The notes under the pieces: generated by a model
Told to the model about the DNA's origin: nothing
Seen by the model: the letters and a program-made list of their open reading frames with translations, nothing else
Databases searched by the model: none
Translations under genes and position numbers: made by a program
Shown: positions 1 through 7,677 of the stretch, piece by piece
Layout of the letters: each line of letters begins with the position of its first letter
Position numbering within the stretch: position 1 is the first letter of the stretch
Source: an uncultured Angelakisella sp.
GTDB lineage: Bacteria; Bacillota; Clostridia; Oscillospirales; Ruminococcaceae
DNA: 64,000 nt
Direction of reading: 5' to 3'
Assembly: GCA_910585535.1 (NCBI GenBank)
Contig: CAJUFK010000001.1
Coordinates: 1-64,000, forward strand

Positions 1-22
1 TAGGGCTTTGCCCGTCTATGAA

Positions 23-57
23 GAACCCCCGGCTTCGCCGGGGGGTTCCTATTTTTA
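23..57 (+). terminator. Intrinsic terminator
   Basis: A GAACCCCCGGC / GCCGGGGGGTTC hairpin with a TTC loop is followed by a T-rich run. It ends whatever lies left of the window and may also stop transcription of the minus-strand toxin operon. Confidence 0.75.
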
Positions 58-201
58 GGGCAGTCGAAAGCGCCGGATGCCAGTTATTTTTCCCAGGTTT
101 TTGCCTGAAAAGCGGGACAACCCCCAAATATTGGGAAACAAAGTATTCCCCGCCAATTTTGGCGAGCAAAAGGGCCGGAGGAGAAATCCCCCGGCTCTTT
201 T

Positions 202-453
202 TTAGTAGCGTTTGTAAACCTGCCCACGGTTTCCGGCGTCTATCACATACACAATAAGCTCCCCGTGATCTACTGTGTATATGATGCGGTATTCGCCCAC
301 CCGCAAGCGCAAAAGCCTGTCATGCCCTTTCAGCTTCTTGATGTCTTCACCATTCGGGAGTCGTTCAATAGCGGAAACGATGCGGCGCTTCTCATTTGTT
401 GGCAGCCGGTCAATAAACTTTTTGGCGGCCTTTTTGATGATGATCTGGTACAT
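202..453 (-). CDS. RelE/ParE-family toxin
   Basis: An 83-residue protein of the size and pattern of RelE/ParE toxins, which in RelE members are ribosome-dependent mRNA nucleases. The N-terminus (MYQIIIKKAAKKFIDRLP), the central LRVGEYRIIYTV strand pair and the C-terminal RGQVYKRY tail are typical. Its ATG overlaps the stop of the upstream gene at 453, the usual antitoxin-toxin coupling. Family recognition is strong; the cellular target is inferred. Confidence 0.85.
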   Translation of the reverse strand: MYQIIIKKAAKKFIDRLPTNEKRRIVSAIERLPNGEDIKKLKGHDRLLRLRVGEYRIIYTVDHGELIVYVIDAGNRGQVYKRY

Positions 454-668
454 CAGTTAAGCCCCCACTCCGCCTTGCATTCTTCCAGCGAATACCCCTT
501 ATCCTTTTCCGGGTCGGGGTCGTTTCTGTAATTTTCAAGCATCCGCTCACAAAAAGCATCGTCCGCCTCCTCATCGGCGGTAATGCCTTGCACATAAGCC
601 AGAACATATCCCATCTTATAGTCCGGTATATTGTCCAGCAAGGAAATAATCCTTTCGCGGTTACTCAT
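453..668 (-). CDS. Antitoxin partner of the RelE-type toxin
   Basis: A 71-residue acidic protein starting at an ATG preceded by GGGGGTG. It ends in an overlap with the toxin start. The N-terminal half (SNRERIISLLDNIPDYKMGYVLAYVQG) is followed by a charged tail with DPDPEKDKGYSLEE, as in small antitoxins that wrap their toxin. The function is inferred mainly from position and size. Confidence 0.7.
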   Translation of the reverse strand: MSNRERIISLLDNIPDYKMGYVLAYVQGITADEEADDAFCERMLENYRNDPDPEKDKGYSLEECKAEWGLN

Positions 669-1095
669 TCTGTTCACCCCCTTTTGATACAATAGGTTCC
701 AATCCCATCAAAAGCAAACTTTTATCCCGCTTTTCCTGTGTTTCCACCGCCCGGGCCACAAAATCCGGCACGCTCTCTCCTGTGGCGCCTGCGGCCCTCT
801 GTGCGGTCTTTAGGGTGTCAAGGGATACAGGGATACCCATAGGCCCTCCGTGCACTCCTGTGGCCTCCTGTAGGCATTCTGGAGCGTTTCGGCGGATTCC
901 CGCAGTATCCCGCTCCATCTTTTCGTCTATGGCTGCGTTGATAAAACCATTGACGCTTTGCCCCAGTTGGTCAGTGTGGGCCTTGATTTCGGCTTTGCGG
1001 CCTTTTGGCATCCGGACCTGGTACATATCGTAGTTTTCCTTCATGTACTTACTGACCGCTTTTTGCTGCGCTTTTGATGCTGGTATAAGATTCAC
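661..1095 (-). CDS. Ribbon-helix-helix-like DNA-binding protein
   Basis: A 144-residue protein whose section YQVRMPKGRKAEIKAH followed by GQSVNGFINAAIDEKMERD matches the beta-strand plus two-helix layout of Arc/MetJ-type proteins found on Clostridia integrative elements. The chosen start is GTG at 1095. It stands beside a divergent promoter with three palindromes and is the natural candidate for the repressor that binds them. It overlaps the antitoxin gene by 8 bases, so the three genes probably form one operon. Confidence 0.65.
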   Translation of the reverse strand: MNLIPASKAQQKAVSKYMKENYDMYQVRMPKGRKAEIKAHTDQLGQSVNGFINAAIDEKMERDTAGIRRNAPECLQEATGVHGGPMGIPVSLDTLKTAQRAAGATGESVPDFVARAVETQEKRDKSLLLMGLEPIVSKGGEQNE

Positions 1096-1103
1096 CCCCT
1101 TTC

Positions 1104-1220
1104 TATTGTACCCATTATATCACAAATCTATATTGAATGCAATATACAAAACACATATATATCGAATGCGATATTTGTTTACTTTAACGCTTGATATATC
1201 GGATTCGATATAGTATGATA
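1104..1220. promoter_or_regulatory. Divergent promoter with three palindromic operators
   Basis: Three related palindromes lie at 1129-1146, 1159-1174 and 1196-1211 (type ATATCGAATGCGATAT). The minus-strand promoter is TTGCAT (1142-1137), 17 bp, TATAAT (1119-1114). The plus-strand promoter is TTGATA (1192-1197), 17 bp, TATGAT (1215-1220). The first palindrome overlaps the minus -35 and spacer and the third fills the plus spacer, so one repressor could silence both directions. Confidence 0.75.
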
Positions 1221-1371
1221 AAATCACACCAAGAGGGAACGGCAAGGTGGACGAAGTACCGAGAGGAAACCAAGAACGCAAGGTAAGAGCCAGGCAGGAT
1301 AAGAAAAGCATGGCGAGATAAACTTAAAGCCCCCGGCCCCGTTCCCCTGGAAAATAAAGGAGGTAGACACA

Positions 1372-1647
1372 ATGAGTAAGGAAACCATGAGCGCAAAGGT
1401 CAAAGAGCTGCGGGAGCTGCGGCGGATGCAGGAAGAACTGTCCGGGATGATCGAGGCCGTCCAGGACGAAATCAAGGCGATTATGACCGCCCAGGAGACC
1501 GAGACCTTGACCGGAGCAGACTGGAAAATCACCTGGAAGCCTGTCACTTCCTCCCGCCTGGACAGCACTGCCCTGAAGCGGGAGCTGCCGGAGATTGCCT
1601 CCCGCTTTATGCTCCAGACCACTTCCCGCCGGTTCGTGCTGGCATGA
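1372..1647 (+). CDS. Small coiled-coil element protein
   Basis: A 91-residue protein with a good ribosome site (AAAGGAGG, 8 bases before ATG). Residues 5-45 form a heptad-rich helix (VKELRELRRMQEELSGMIEAV) followed by a short beta-rich tail. This outline recalls the Gp157-type helper proteins of phages and integrative elements, but the match is not strong enough for a name. It is the first gene after the plus-strand operator-controlled promoter. Confidence 0.6.
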   Translation: MSKETMSAKVKELRELRRMQEELSGMIEAVQDEIKAIMTAQETETLTGADWKITWKPVTSSRLDSTALKRELPEIASRFMLQTTSRRFVLA

Positions 1648-1707
1648 GAAAGGCTGTTACCCATGCCTCCCGTTAAAGCTGGGTAACGGCCGCACACAGG
1701 CCCACCG

Positions 1708-1739
1708 GGGGCCGGTGAATCCATTATACCACCGGCCCC
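1708..1739. repeat. Inverted repeat between small element genes
   Basis: Arms GGGGCCGGTG (1708-1717) and CACCGGCCCC (1730-1739) form a perfect 10-bp stem with a 12-base loop just before the ribosome site of the next gene. A second, weaker stem (GGCTGTTACCC / GGGTAACGGCC, about 1652-1690) precedes it. There is no clear T-run, so this may be a processing or attenuation structure and not a terminator. Confidence 0.5.
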
Positions 1740-1763
1740 TTGCAAAAACAAGGAGGAAATATC

Positions 1764-1973
1764 ATGGACAAGAGAAACTTTGACCAGGTGGTGGAGACCA
1801 TCGACAAGGCCGAAAAGGACGTGGACAAGGTGCTGGGGGCCGCAAAGCTCCAGCGCCACGAGGGACCTGGGACCCGGATGACCGGCGAGCAGAAGGCCAA
1901 CCTACTGTACACTCTGATGGGGTGCCTGACCCTTTTGGGGGCGATGTGGGTGCTCTTTGGTTGGGCGCACTGA
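1764..1973 (+). CDS. Small single-pass membrane protein
   Basis: A 69-residue protein starting at ATG 1764 after AAGGAGG. The N-terminal 40 residues are charged and helical; residues about 48-66 (LYTLMGCLTLLGAMWVLFG) form one membrane segment. I do not recognise the family. It is probably co-transcribed with the next gene, 15 bases away. Confidence 0.6.
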   Translation: MDKRNFDQVVETIDKAEKDVDKVLGAAKLQRHEGPGTRMTGEQKANLLYTLMGCLTLLGAMWVLFGWAH

Positions 1974-1988
1974 AAGGAGGGAGATGTC

Positions 1989-2186
1989 ATGAATGAAGCT
2001 GAAATGCGCCGATGTATCATTGATCTGGTCCTTTGGGCCGACGAAAACAAGGTCCGCAACATATGGGGCTTTGTCTCCAACTACCTGAAGGATGAAATGG
2101 TAGGCATCCACGCCGAGCCGGAGTACATTATTGCCCATGCGGATTACTTAAAAGCAAAGAGGCAGAAAGCCAAAAAAGTCGGATAA
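1989..2186 (+). CDS. Small hypothetical element protein
   Basis: A 65-residue protein with a strong ribosome site (AAAGGAGGGAG). It has an acidic helical N-terminus and a lysine-rich tail (KAKRQKAKKVG). No family recognised. It is the last gene before the attachment site, a position often held by an excisionase or regulator, but nothing in the sequence proves that. Confidence 0.55.
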   Translation: MNEAEMRRCIIDLVLWADENKVRNIWGFVSNYLKDEMVGIHAEPEYIIAHADYLKAKRQKAKKVG

Positions 2187-2366
2187 ATATAAAATTTCAG
2201 AAAAATCTGAATAATAGACTTTTTTTCCTATCAGTGTTTTTTACCCTTTATCGTACCCTTTACGCAACTGACAACACTTTCTGATAATTTACAGAAATCG
2301 GGAAAGCGGTAGGAAATAAGCCAATCCACGAACATCCTTTTACACTATCTTCACTTATACCTAAAA

Positions 2367-2389
2367 TTCGAATCCCTTTCTCTCCGCCA
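2367..2389 (+). other. tRNA-Ser 3'-end remnant (attR of the left element)
   Basis: The sequence TTCGAATCCC then TTTCTCTCCGCCA reads as the T-loop, 3' T-stem, acceptor strand and CCA of a tRNA-Ser. The rest of the tRNA is absent upstream; the preceding 170 bases are AT-rich and unlike a tRNA. This is the duplicated target end left by a tyrosine integrase that uses a tRNA gene. The intact tRNA-Ser should lie at the far left end of the element, outside the window. Confidence 0.75.
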
Positions 2390-2413
2390 CAGCGTGGCCG
2401 CCAAGGCCCGCTC

Positions 2414-2446
2414 AAGCCCCCTTCATTTGGAGGGGGCTTTGCTTTT
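2414..2446 (+). terminator. Terminator of the tRNA-Ser transcription unit
   Basis: An AAGCCCCCTTC / GGAGGGGGCTT hairpin ending in a T-rich run lies 25 bases after the tRNA 3' end. It fits as the original terminator of the interrupted tRNA gene. Confidence 0.75.
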
Positions 2447-2511
2447 ACGGGGGATCGCAGCGACTGCCTAGAGCCTGGAGCAGCATCTAAAAGTTTGAAG
2501 GACTGACACAA

Positions 2512-2549
2512 AAAAGCCGCTTAAACTGCTTGTTTAGGCGGCTTTTTTG
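2512..2549. terminator. Bidirectional terminator
   Basis: A long stem GCCGCTTAAAC / GTTTAGGCGGC is flanked by A-run on the left and T-run on the right, so it can end transcription from either side, including the DUF4363 gene. Confidence 0.8.
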
Positions 2550-2603
2550 CTGCAATAATCATTTCCTGTCTGGAACGAACGAAGATCCGGCCCCTTCTTT
2601 TCT

Positions 2604-2975
2604 TTATAAAAGATTGCGGTAGCTTGGCTGTGCAGCGTCCAAAAGGTCTTCCAGCCTAGCCAGGATGCTGTCCACGCCGCTGTAAAAGAGACCGTAGTCC
2701 CCATTGCGGGCCAGGCTGGGAAGCTCTGCGATCCGGGCTGTAAGCTCATCCAGAATATCGTGACGAAGAAAGATTACCAGGAGTTGCTCCTTCTCGTTCC
2801 AGAGACGGAGCAACTCCTTGCTTTTTGTCTCCAGCTCCGAAGAAGGAGTCTCCTCCCGGAGTTCCAAGGCAAAGCGGCTGATCTCCCCCAGATCCCGTTC
2901 CACAACGTGAAGGGAAAAACAGCTGATGGCCACGATCACTGCAAGCAGGACAATAGCAGTAACAAGGCGTTTCAT
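2604..2975 (-). CDS. DUF4363 family protein
   Basis: A 123-residue protein with an N-terminal membrane anchor (residues about 4-25, LVTAIVLLAVIVAISCFSL) and a helical extracytoplasmic domain rich in LWNEKEQLL-type repeats. This is the outline of DUF4363, which in Clostridia is encoded next to a DUF421 protein, as here. The ATG overlaps the stop of the DUF421 gene (2975), so the two are translated together. The function is unknown. Confidence 0.75.
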   Translation of the reverse strand: MKRLVTAIVLLAVIVAISCFSLHVVERDLGEISRFALELREETPSSELETKSKELLRLWNEKEQLLVIFLRHDILDELTARIAELPSLARNGDYGLFYSGVDSILARLEDLLDAAQPSYRNLL

Positions 2976-3655
2976 CAGCAGCCCTCCCGTTTTACCAGGT
3001 GGTAGTTTCCGGCCCGGTCCAGGGTCATCAGAAAGATCTCCTCAATGGTCGTGTGCCGGGAAGCGGCGATTCCCTCCAGCCAGGGAAGATCCCGGCCACA
3101 AAGGGAAAGATAATCGGAATAGACCTTGCCATCGCTGACCACCACCAAGGGCGGGGCGTTTTGGTCGGGCTGATCGGGCATCTCCATGGTTTTGGGGGTG
3201 AGGGTACGGGCTGCGTACTTTTGGTAGACCGAAAGCTTTCCGGTGGTCTCCACCACGGCAAAGTCCACTTCGTCTACGGCGAAGATCTGGTTGGAACGCA
3301 GCTGAGCCATCAGGTCATCGATGGAAAAACGCAGTTCCAAAAGCCGCTTTTGATCGATCTCCCCATTGCGGATGACCACAACGGGACTGCCGCTGAACAG
3401 CCGGCGGAGCCACCGCCAGCGGAGGTTCACCGCCGAGATAATGACCTCGAAGGTAACCAGGCTGAGGATGGGGAGGAGACCGGAAAACAAGGGGGTCTCC
3501 GCTTCCTCAATGGGCAGGGTGGCGATATTGGAGATGAGAATGGTCACCACCAGTTCTGAGGGCTGAAGTTCTCCCAGCTGCCTCTTTCCCATAAGCCGCA
3601 CCCCAAAGACGATGACGACATACAGAATCAAAGTGCGGAGAAAGGCTACCAGCAT
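2975..3655 (-). CDS. DUF421 (YetF-like) membrane protein
   Basis: A 226-residue protein starting at ATG 3655, which has a GGGAGGG ribosome site 7 bases upstream. Two to three membrane helices lie in the first 90 residues, with the family motif RLMGKRQLGELQPSELVVT, followed by a cytoplasmic domain. B. subtilis YetF and relatives share this layout and some influence germination; a role in the spore membrane is inferred, helped by the adjacent gerA-type operon. Confidence 0.85.
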   Translation of the reverse strand: MLVAFLRTLILYVVIVFGVRLMGKRQLGELQPSELVVTILISNIATLPIEEAETPLFSGLLPILSLVTFEVIISAVNLRWRWLRRLFSGSPVVVIRNGEIDQKRLLELRFSIDDLMAQLRSNQIFAVDEVDFAVVETTGKLSVYQKYAARTLTPKTMEMPDQPDQNAPPLVVVSDGKVYSDYLSLCGRDLPWLEGIAASRHTTIEEIFLMTLDRAGNYHLVKREGC

Positions 3656-3797
3656 CGCGATCCCTCCCAAGACAAAGAAATGGTATGGCTCTATTATTCC
3701 GAGGACGGCCCCGCTTATCCCTTCCAAAGCGATACATATTTCTCCCTTTTCCCGGAAATAGTGATTGTATCGAAAAAAGGGAAGAGGAGTTGCAGGG

Positions 3798-5315
3798 ATG
3801 GAAGAGGAAAAGCGTCCAGCCTACCGTAAGCCCAAGGGAGAGGATGGAGGCCGCCTTCTCTCCGGGGATTTGGAGGAGGATATTATTGAGATCCGGAGGC
3901 AACTGGCGAATTCTGATGACCTTCTGATCCATCGCCACAGCACAGCCGGGAAGGTGGGGCTGGCAGTTATCATGTTTGACGGCTTAGTATCCAACACCCA
4001 GGTAAGCGATTTCCTTCTTCGCCCAGTGACCAAGATCCCCCGGGAAATGGATACTGGAGAAAAGGTCTATCGGTTTTTAGGCGGCGGCGGTGTCCTTATG
4101 GCGGGGGAACAGAAGGAGGTCCGTACCTTTGGGGAACTGATGACCATAACGATGAGCGGTTTTGCCGTAGTGCTGGTGGAGGGGGTTCCGGCGGGGTTGG
4201 CCCTGGGGTATCAGGGGTTTAAGACCCGGGGGGTGGATGAACCCTCGTCGGAGCGGAACCTGCGAGGATCCCGGGAGGGCTTTACCGAATCCATCAACGC
4301 CAACATGGGGATGGTGCGCCGCCGGATACGCAGCCCTCTTCTCACCATTGAGGGGGCCACGGCGGGGAAGGTGAGCAACACGGCGGTAAAGATCTTCTAC
4401 CTTCGGGGAATGGCTTCCCCCAAGCTGGTCCAGGCGGTGAAGGAGCGGATCGGCAAGGTGAAGATCAGTGTGGTTCTGGATTCCGGTTACCTCCAGCCCT
4501 TTCTGGACGGCAAGCGGCTTTCCCTCTTTTCCGGGGTGGGAATGACGGAACGGCCGGATACCCTCTGTGCCAAGCTAAGCGAGGGTCGGGTTGCGGTGAT
4601 GGTGGAGGGAAGCCCCTTCGCCCTTATCCTCCCTTACCTTTTTATTGAGCATTTTCAGAGCCTGGACGATTACATCCACCGGCCCTACTTTGCCTCCTTT
4701 GTCCGGCTGCTGAAACTGCTCTCCTTCTTTGTCACCATCCTTCTGCCTGGGTATTATGTTGCTATTGTCTCCTTCCACCCGGAGCTGATTCCCCAGGGGC
4801 TGCTGTCCCAGTTTGTAGGCTCCGCCCTGGATACCCCCTTGCCAGTGGTGCTGGAAGCTTTGGTGGTATTCTTCCTCTACGAGCTTCTTCGGGAAGCAGG
4901 GCTCCGTATCCCCAGCCCTATTGGCCACGCTATGGGGATCGTAGGGGGAATCGTCATTGGGGACGCCGCCGTTTCAGCAGGCCTCATCGGTTTGCCTATG
5001 GTAATCATCATTGCGCTGACAGCGGTAAGCTCCTTTGTAGTCCCCAGCCTCTATGAGCCGGTGACGGTGCTGCGTTTTACCTTTATCATAGTTGGGGGAC
5101 TTTTGGGACTGTACGGGGTGTACCTCTCCTTTGCCCTGCTGATCTTCAATCTCTGCTCGGTAAAATCCATGGGGGTGCCGGTGACCGCACCGATTTCCCC
5201 GGCGGACGGCTACAGCTTCCGGGATATGTTTATTCGTTCCGGCTGGAAGCTGCTGCAAAAGGAAAACCTCTCGGTGGAGGACCTGCCCGGTTCGGAAGGG
5301 AAGGAGGAAGGCTGA
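3798..5315 (+). CDS. Spore germination protein, GerA (A-subunit) family
   Basis: A 505-residue protein; the family is usually 480-550. ATG 3798 has a GAGGAG site 8 bases before it and is preferred to an in-frame TTG at 3765. A hydrophilic N-terminal half (about 1-280) is followed by four to five membrane segments (about 285-450). It is the A subunit of a nutrient receptor in the inner spore membrane and works with the B permease and C lipoprotein encoded directly downstream. The signature NANMGMVRRRIRSPLL and the FAS-LLKLLSFF entry into the membrane part are characteristic. Confidence 0.92.
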   Translation: MEEEKRPAYRKPKGEDGGRLLSGDLEEDIIEIRRQLANSDDLLIHRHSTAGKVGLAVIMFDGLVSNTQVSDFLLRPVTKIPREMDTGEKVYRFLGGGGVLMAGEQKEVRTFGELMTITMSGFAVVLVEGVPAGLALGYQGFKTRGVDEPSSERNLRGSREGFTESINANMGMVRRRIRSPLLTIEGATAGKVSNTAVKIFYLRGMASPKLVQAVKERIGKVKISVVLDSGYLQPFLDGKRLSLFSGVGMTERPDTLCAKLSEGRVAVMVEGSPFALILPYLFIEHFQSLDDYIHRPYFASFVRLLKLLSFFVTILLPGYYVAIVSFHPELIPQGLLSQFVGSALDTPLPVVLEALVVFFLYELLREAGLRIPSPIGHAMGIVGGIVIGDAAVSAGLIGLPMVIIIALTAVSSFVVPSLYEPVTVLRFTFIIVGGLLGLYGVYLSFALLIFNLCSVKSMGVPVTAPISPADGYSFRDMFIRSGWKLLQKENLSVEDLPGSEGKEEG

Positions 5316-5317
5316 TC

Positions 5318-6382
5318 GTGGAAGAAAGCAACAAAATCTCGCTGAGCCAGCTTTTTTTGCTCCTCTTTCTTTCCCGTTTTTTCTCCGTTGCAGCCTATTC
5401 TCCGTCGGTTCAAGGAGGAGGGGATAGGATCACCCTTTTTACCACCCTGCTGTCAGGGATCCTTCAGTTCCTCCTTTTGCTGATGGGGTTGGCCCTCTGC
5501 CGGAGGGGGACAGGAAATTCCCCCCTTCTGGTTCCAGGGAGCCTCCTTTACCGCCTCCAAAGCGGGGCTTACTGGTTCTGTTCTATGGCGGTCTGCGTCT
5601 ATACCACAGTAAACTTTATCTCCTTTATCACCGAAGCGATTTATGACCACCGCCATGGCTGGGTGGTTGCGTTGACCTTTTTGGCCGCCGGCTCGCTGGC
5701 GGTCTCCCAGGGGCTGGAGGGCCTGGCCCGAGGCGGAGGGATTCTGACCGCCCTGTTGGTTTTTGGATGCATAGTCATCGCTCTGGGCCTGTGGGAGCAG
5801 TATGATTGGCTGAACCTGACCGTTCGCTTTCTCGGTTCGGCGGATACCTTGCGGGGGACTTGGCGGGGGTTAGCTATGAATGGGGAACTGTTTGCGCTGC
5901 TTCTCCTGATGAACCACCTTCGGGAGCCCCCCCGGCCCCTGGCCTGCGCCGGCTGGGTGGGCGGGGTCACTGTGGCCTCAGTGGCGGTGCAGCTTATGAC
6001 CATGCTCACTTTGGGAGCCTATGGGGATCAGAAGCCCTTTCCCGTTTTTACGGCGGTGACCTCGGCGGGTTTCCAGGTGTTTCAGCGCCTGGATTCCATT
6101 TTCTTAGCCATCTGGGTCGTGTTGGGGCTGGTAAAGCTTGGGGTTTTTCTGGGGCTGGCCTCCAGTCTGGCCCCAAAAGTATTTCTTCGGCCCTGGACAG
6201 TGAAGTGGGTCTGGGGAAACGGCGGCCTTGCGGCGGCCTTCGCTCTCCTCCTTTGGAACGGGCCAGAAAAATGGCAGAAAAGTTTTCATACCATCCTTTC
6301 CACCGGTATCCTCACACTGTCCGGTGTGCTGCTGCTTCCTTTGATAGGAAAACTGTGGGAAAAGGGGGGAGAAAAGGAATGA
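5318..6382 (+). CDS. Spore germination permease, GerB family
   Basis: A 354-residue protein starting at GTG 5318, two bases after the gerA-type stop, with an AGGAGGAAG site. About ten hydrophobic segments run through the whole length, as in the APC-superfamily GerAB/YndE permeases that bind germinant. It overlaps the next gene by ATGA. Which nutrient it senses cannot be read from the sequence. Confidence 0.9.
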   Translation: MEESNKISLSQLFLLLFLSRFFSVAAYSPSVQGGGDRITLFTTLLSGILQFLLLLMGLALCRRGTGNSPLLVPGSLLYRLQSGAYWFCSMAVCVYTTVNFISFITEAIYDHRHGWVVALTFLAAGSLAVSQGLEGLARGGGILTALLVFGCIVIALGLWEQYDWLNLTVRFLGSADTLRGTWRGLAMNGELFALLLLMNHLREPPRPLACAGWVGGVTVASVAVQLMTMLTLGAYGDQKPFPVFTAVTSAGFQVFQRLDSIFLAIWVVLGLVKLGVFLGLASSLAPKVFLRPWTVKWVWGNGGLAAAFALLLWNGPEKWQKSFHTILSTGILTLSGVLLLPLIGKLWEKGGEKE

Positions 6383-7452
6383 AGAAAAAAACGAGAATTC
6401 TAACACTGGCTCTTGTTTTGGTCCTTCTTTTGGGGGGATGTGTCCCCGGGGCGGACATCACCAAACGCGCCATTGTCACTGCGGCGGCAGTGACCCTTGG
6501 GGAAGAGAGCTATGGGGTGACGGTGGAGATCCTCTCTCACCTAGGGCAGGAGGAACAGTCCTTTGAAAGCCATTCCGGACAGGGCAGGACCTTTGCCCAG
6601 GCAGTGACGGAGATCGAGCTGGAGATGGGGAAAACCCTATACCTGGATGGATGCAAGGTCATTTTGCTTAGCGGCTTTTCCAATGCCGTTCAGCTGGAAG
6701 CGCTTCTAAAGGAGATCAATACACACGGAGGGATCCGGCCTCTCACCCTGGTGGCGGCGGACCTGGGAAAGGACGGCTTGCTGGAGGGAGAAGAAGCGAA
6801 AAAAAGCAGGGGGGAGGAGGTTTTTTCCCTTCTCTCCGGAAGCAGTCTTTCACAGGTGAACCTGAAAGACTGCCTGGGCCTGTTGTCTGCTCCGGGCCGG
6901 GGGACCCTTATCCCGGGGGTGGAGCTTCGGGATAAGGAGATCCGGATCGGGGGGTATCTTTCCCCAGGGAAGAATGGGGTCCTACAGGCTCCGGAGGAGC
7001 TGGAACGCCTGCTGCCATTTGCGGGGAAGGAGGACCGGCAAAGGGTGTATACCGTCACCGGGGAGGGGTACGCCGCCGACTGGGTTCTGGAAAAAAGCTC
7101 TATGCGCCTTCGGCCCCGGACAGAAAAGGGGGAGACAGGCTTTCTGCTGGAAGCAAGGGTGGAGGGATACCTCCTTTCCGGCCAGGGGGAACGTTTAGGA
7201 GGGGAGCTGCTCCGCCAAGTACAGGAGGACGTTTGCCGCCAGGTGCTGGAGGAGTACGCCTATGTTTTGGAAAAAATTGTAAGACCCTCGGGAAACGACC
7301 TTTTTTCTATGGGGAAACATCTGGAACTTTTTGACCAAAAAAGCTGGGAGGACCTTGGAAAGGACTGGGGAGAGAGACTTCCGGAAATTCCCGTGGAACT
7401 GCGGAGCAGCGTCCTGCTGCGGGATAAAAAGCGCCTTTTCGACCGGAACTGA
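6379..7452 (+). CDS. Germination lipoprotein, GerC family (Ger(x)C)
   Basis: A 357-residue protein. The signal peptide ends in the lipobox LLGGC with Cys21. The body matches the three-domain GerAC lipoprotein, including DGCKVILLSGF and the C-terminal domain with a DLFSMGKHLE-type motif. It starts at ATG 6379 inside the stop of the permease gene. An upstream in-frame extension to 5806 exists but lies over the permease gene and is rejected. It is the last subunit of the receptor operon. Confidence 0.92.
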   Translation: MKKKTRILTLALVLVLLLGGCVPGADITKRAIVTAAAVTLGEESYGVTVEILSHLGQEEQSFESHSGQGRTFAQAVTEIELEMGKTLYLDGCKVILLSGFSNAVQLEALLKEINTHGGIRPLTLVAADLGKDGLLEGEEAKKSRGEEVFSLLSGSSLSQVNLKDCLGLLSAPGRGTLIPGVELRDKEIRIGGYLSPGKNGVLQAPEELERLLPFAGKEDRQRVYTVTGEGYAADWVLEKSSMRLRPRTEKGETGFLLEARVEGYLLSGQGERLGGELLRQVQEDVCRQVLEEYAYVLEKIVRPSGNDLFSMGKHLELFDQKSWEDLGKDWGERLPEIPVELRSSVLLRDKKRLFDRN

Positions 7453-7579
7453 AAAATTGGCTGCCGGCCCTGGTTTTTCTTTTCCCGGAAAATGTCCGGA
7501 AAGAGCCCGCCCAAAGGAAAGTTCTCCAGGATCCCTGCGTGAAATTGGCCGAAAATAAAAATTCTCTCCGGACATATTA

Positions 7580-7652
7580 AACCTGTACCCACAATCGGGG
7601 CGCCGGACAGCCGCCACAGTGATCCGGCCTTTCCTAGTTGTGGGTACAGGTT
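7580..7652. repeat. 15-bp perfect inverted repeat before spoIVB
   Basis: Arms at 7580-7594 (AACCTGTACCCACAA) and 7638-7652 (exact reverse complement) flank 43 bases that can fold further (CGCCGGA / TCCGGC). The right arm ends 10 bases before the spoIVB ribosome site. It could be a regulatory stem in the spoIVB leader, or the scar of a small mobile repeat. No T-run follows, so it is not a standard terminator. Confidence 0.7.
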
Positions 7653-7677
7653 CCAAAACGCGAAGGAGATGATTTTT

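Noticed and set aside
2999..3559. 186-codon plus-strand open frame
   Set aside because: Antisense shadow of the DUF421 gene.
5806..6378. N-terminal extension of the GerC-type protein
   Set aside because: It lies over the permease gene in another frame; ATG 6379 begins the signal peptide with lipobox.
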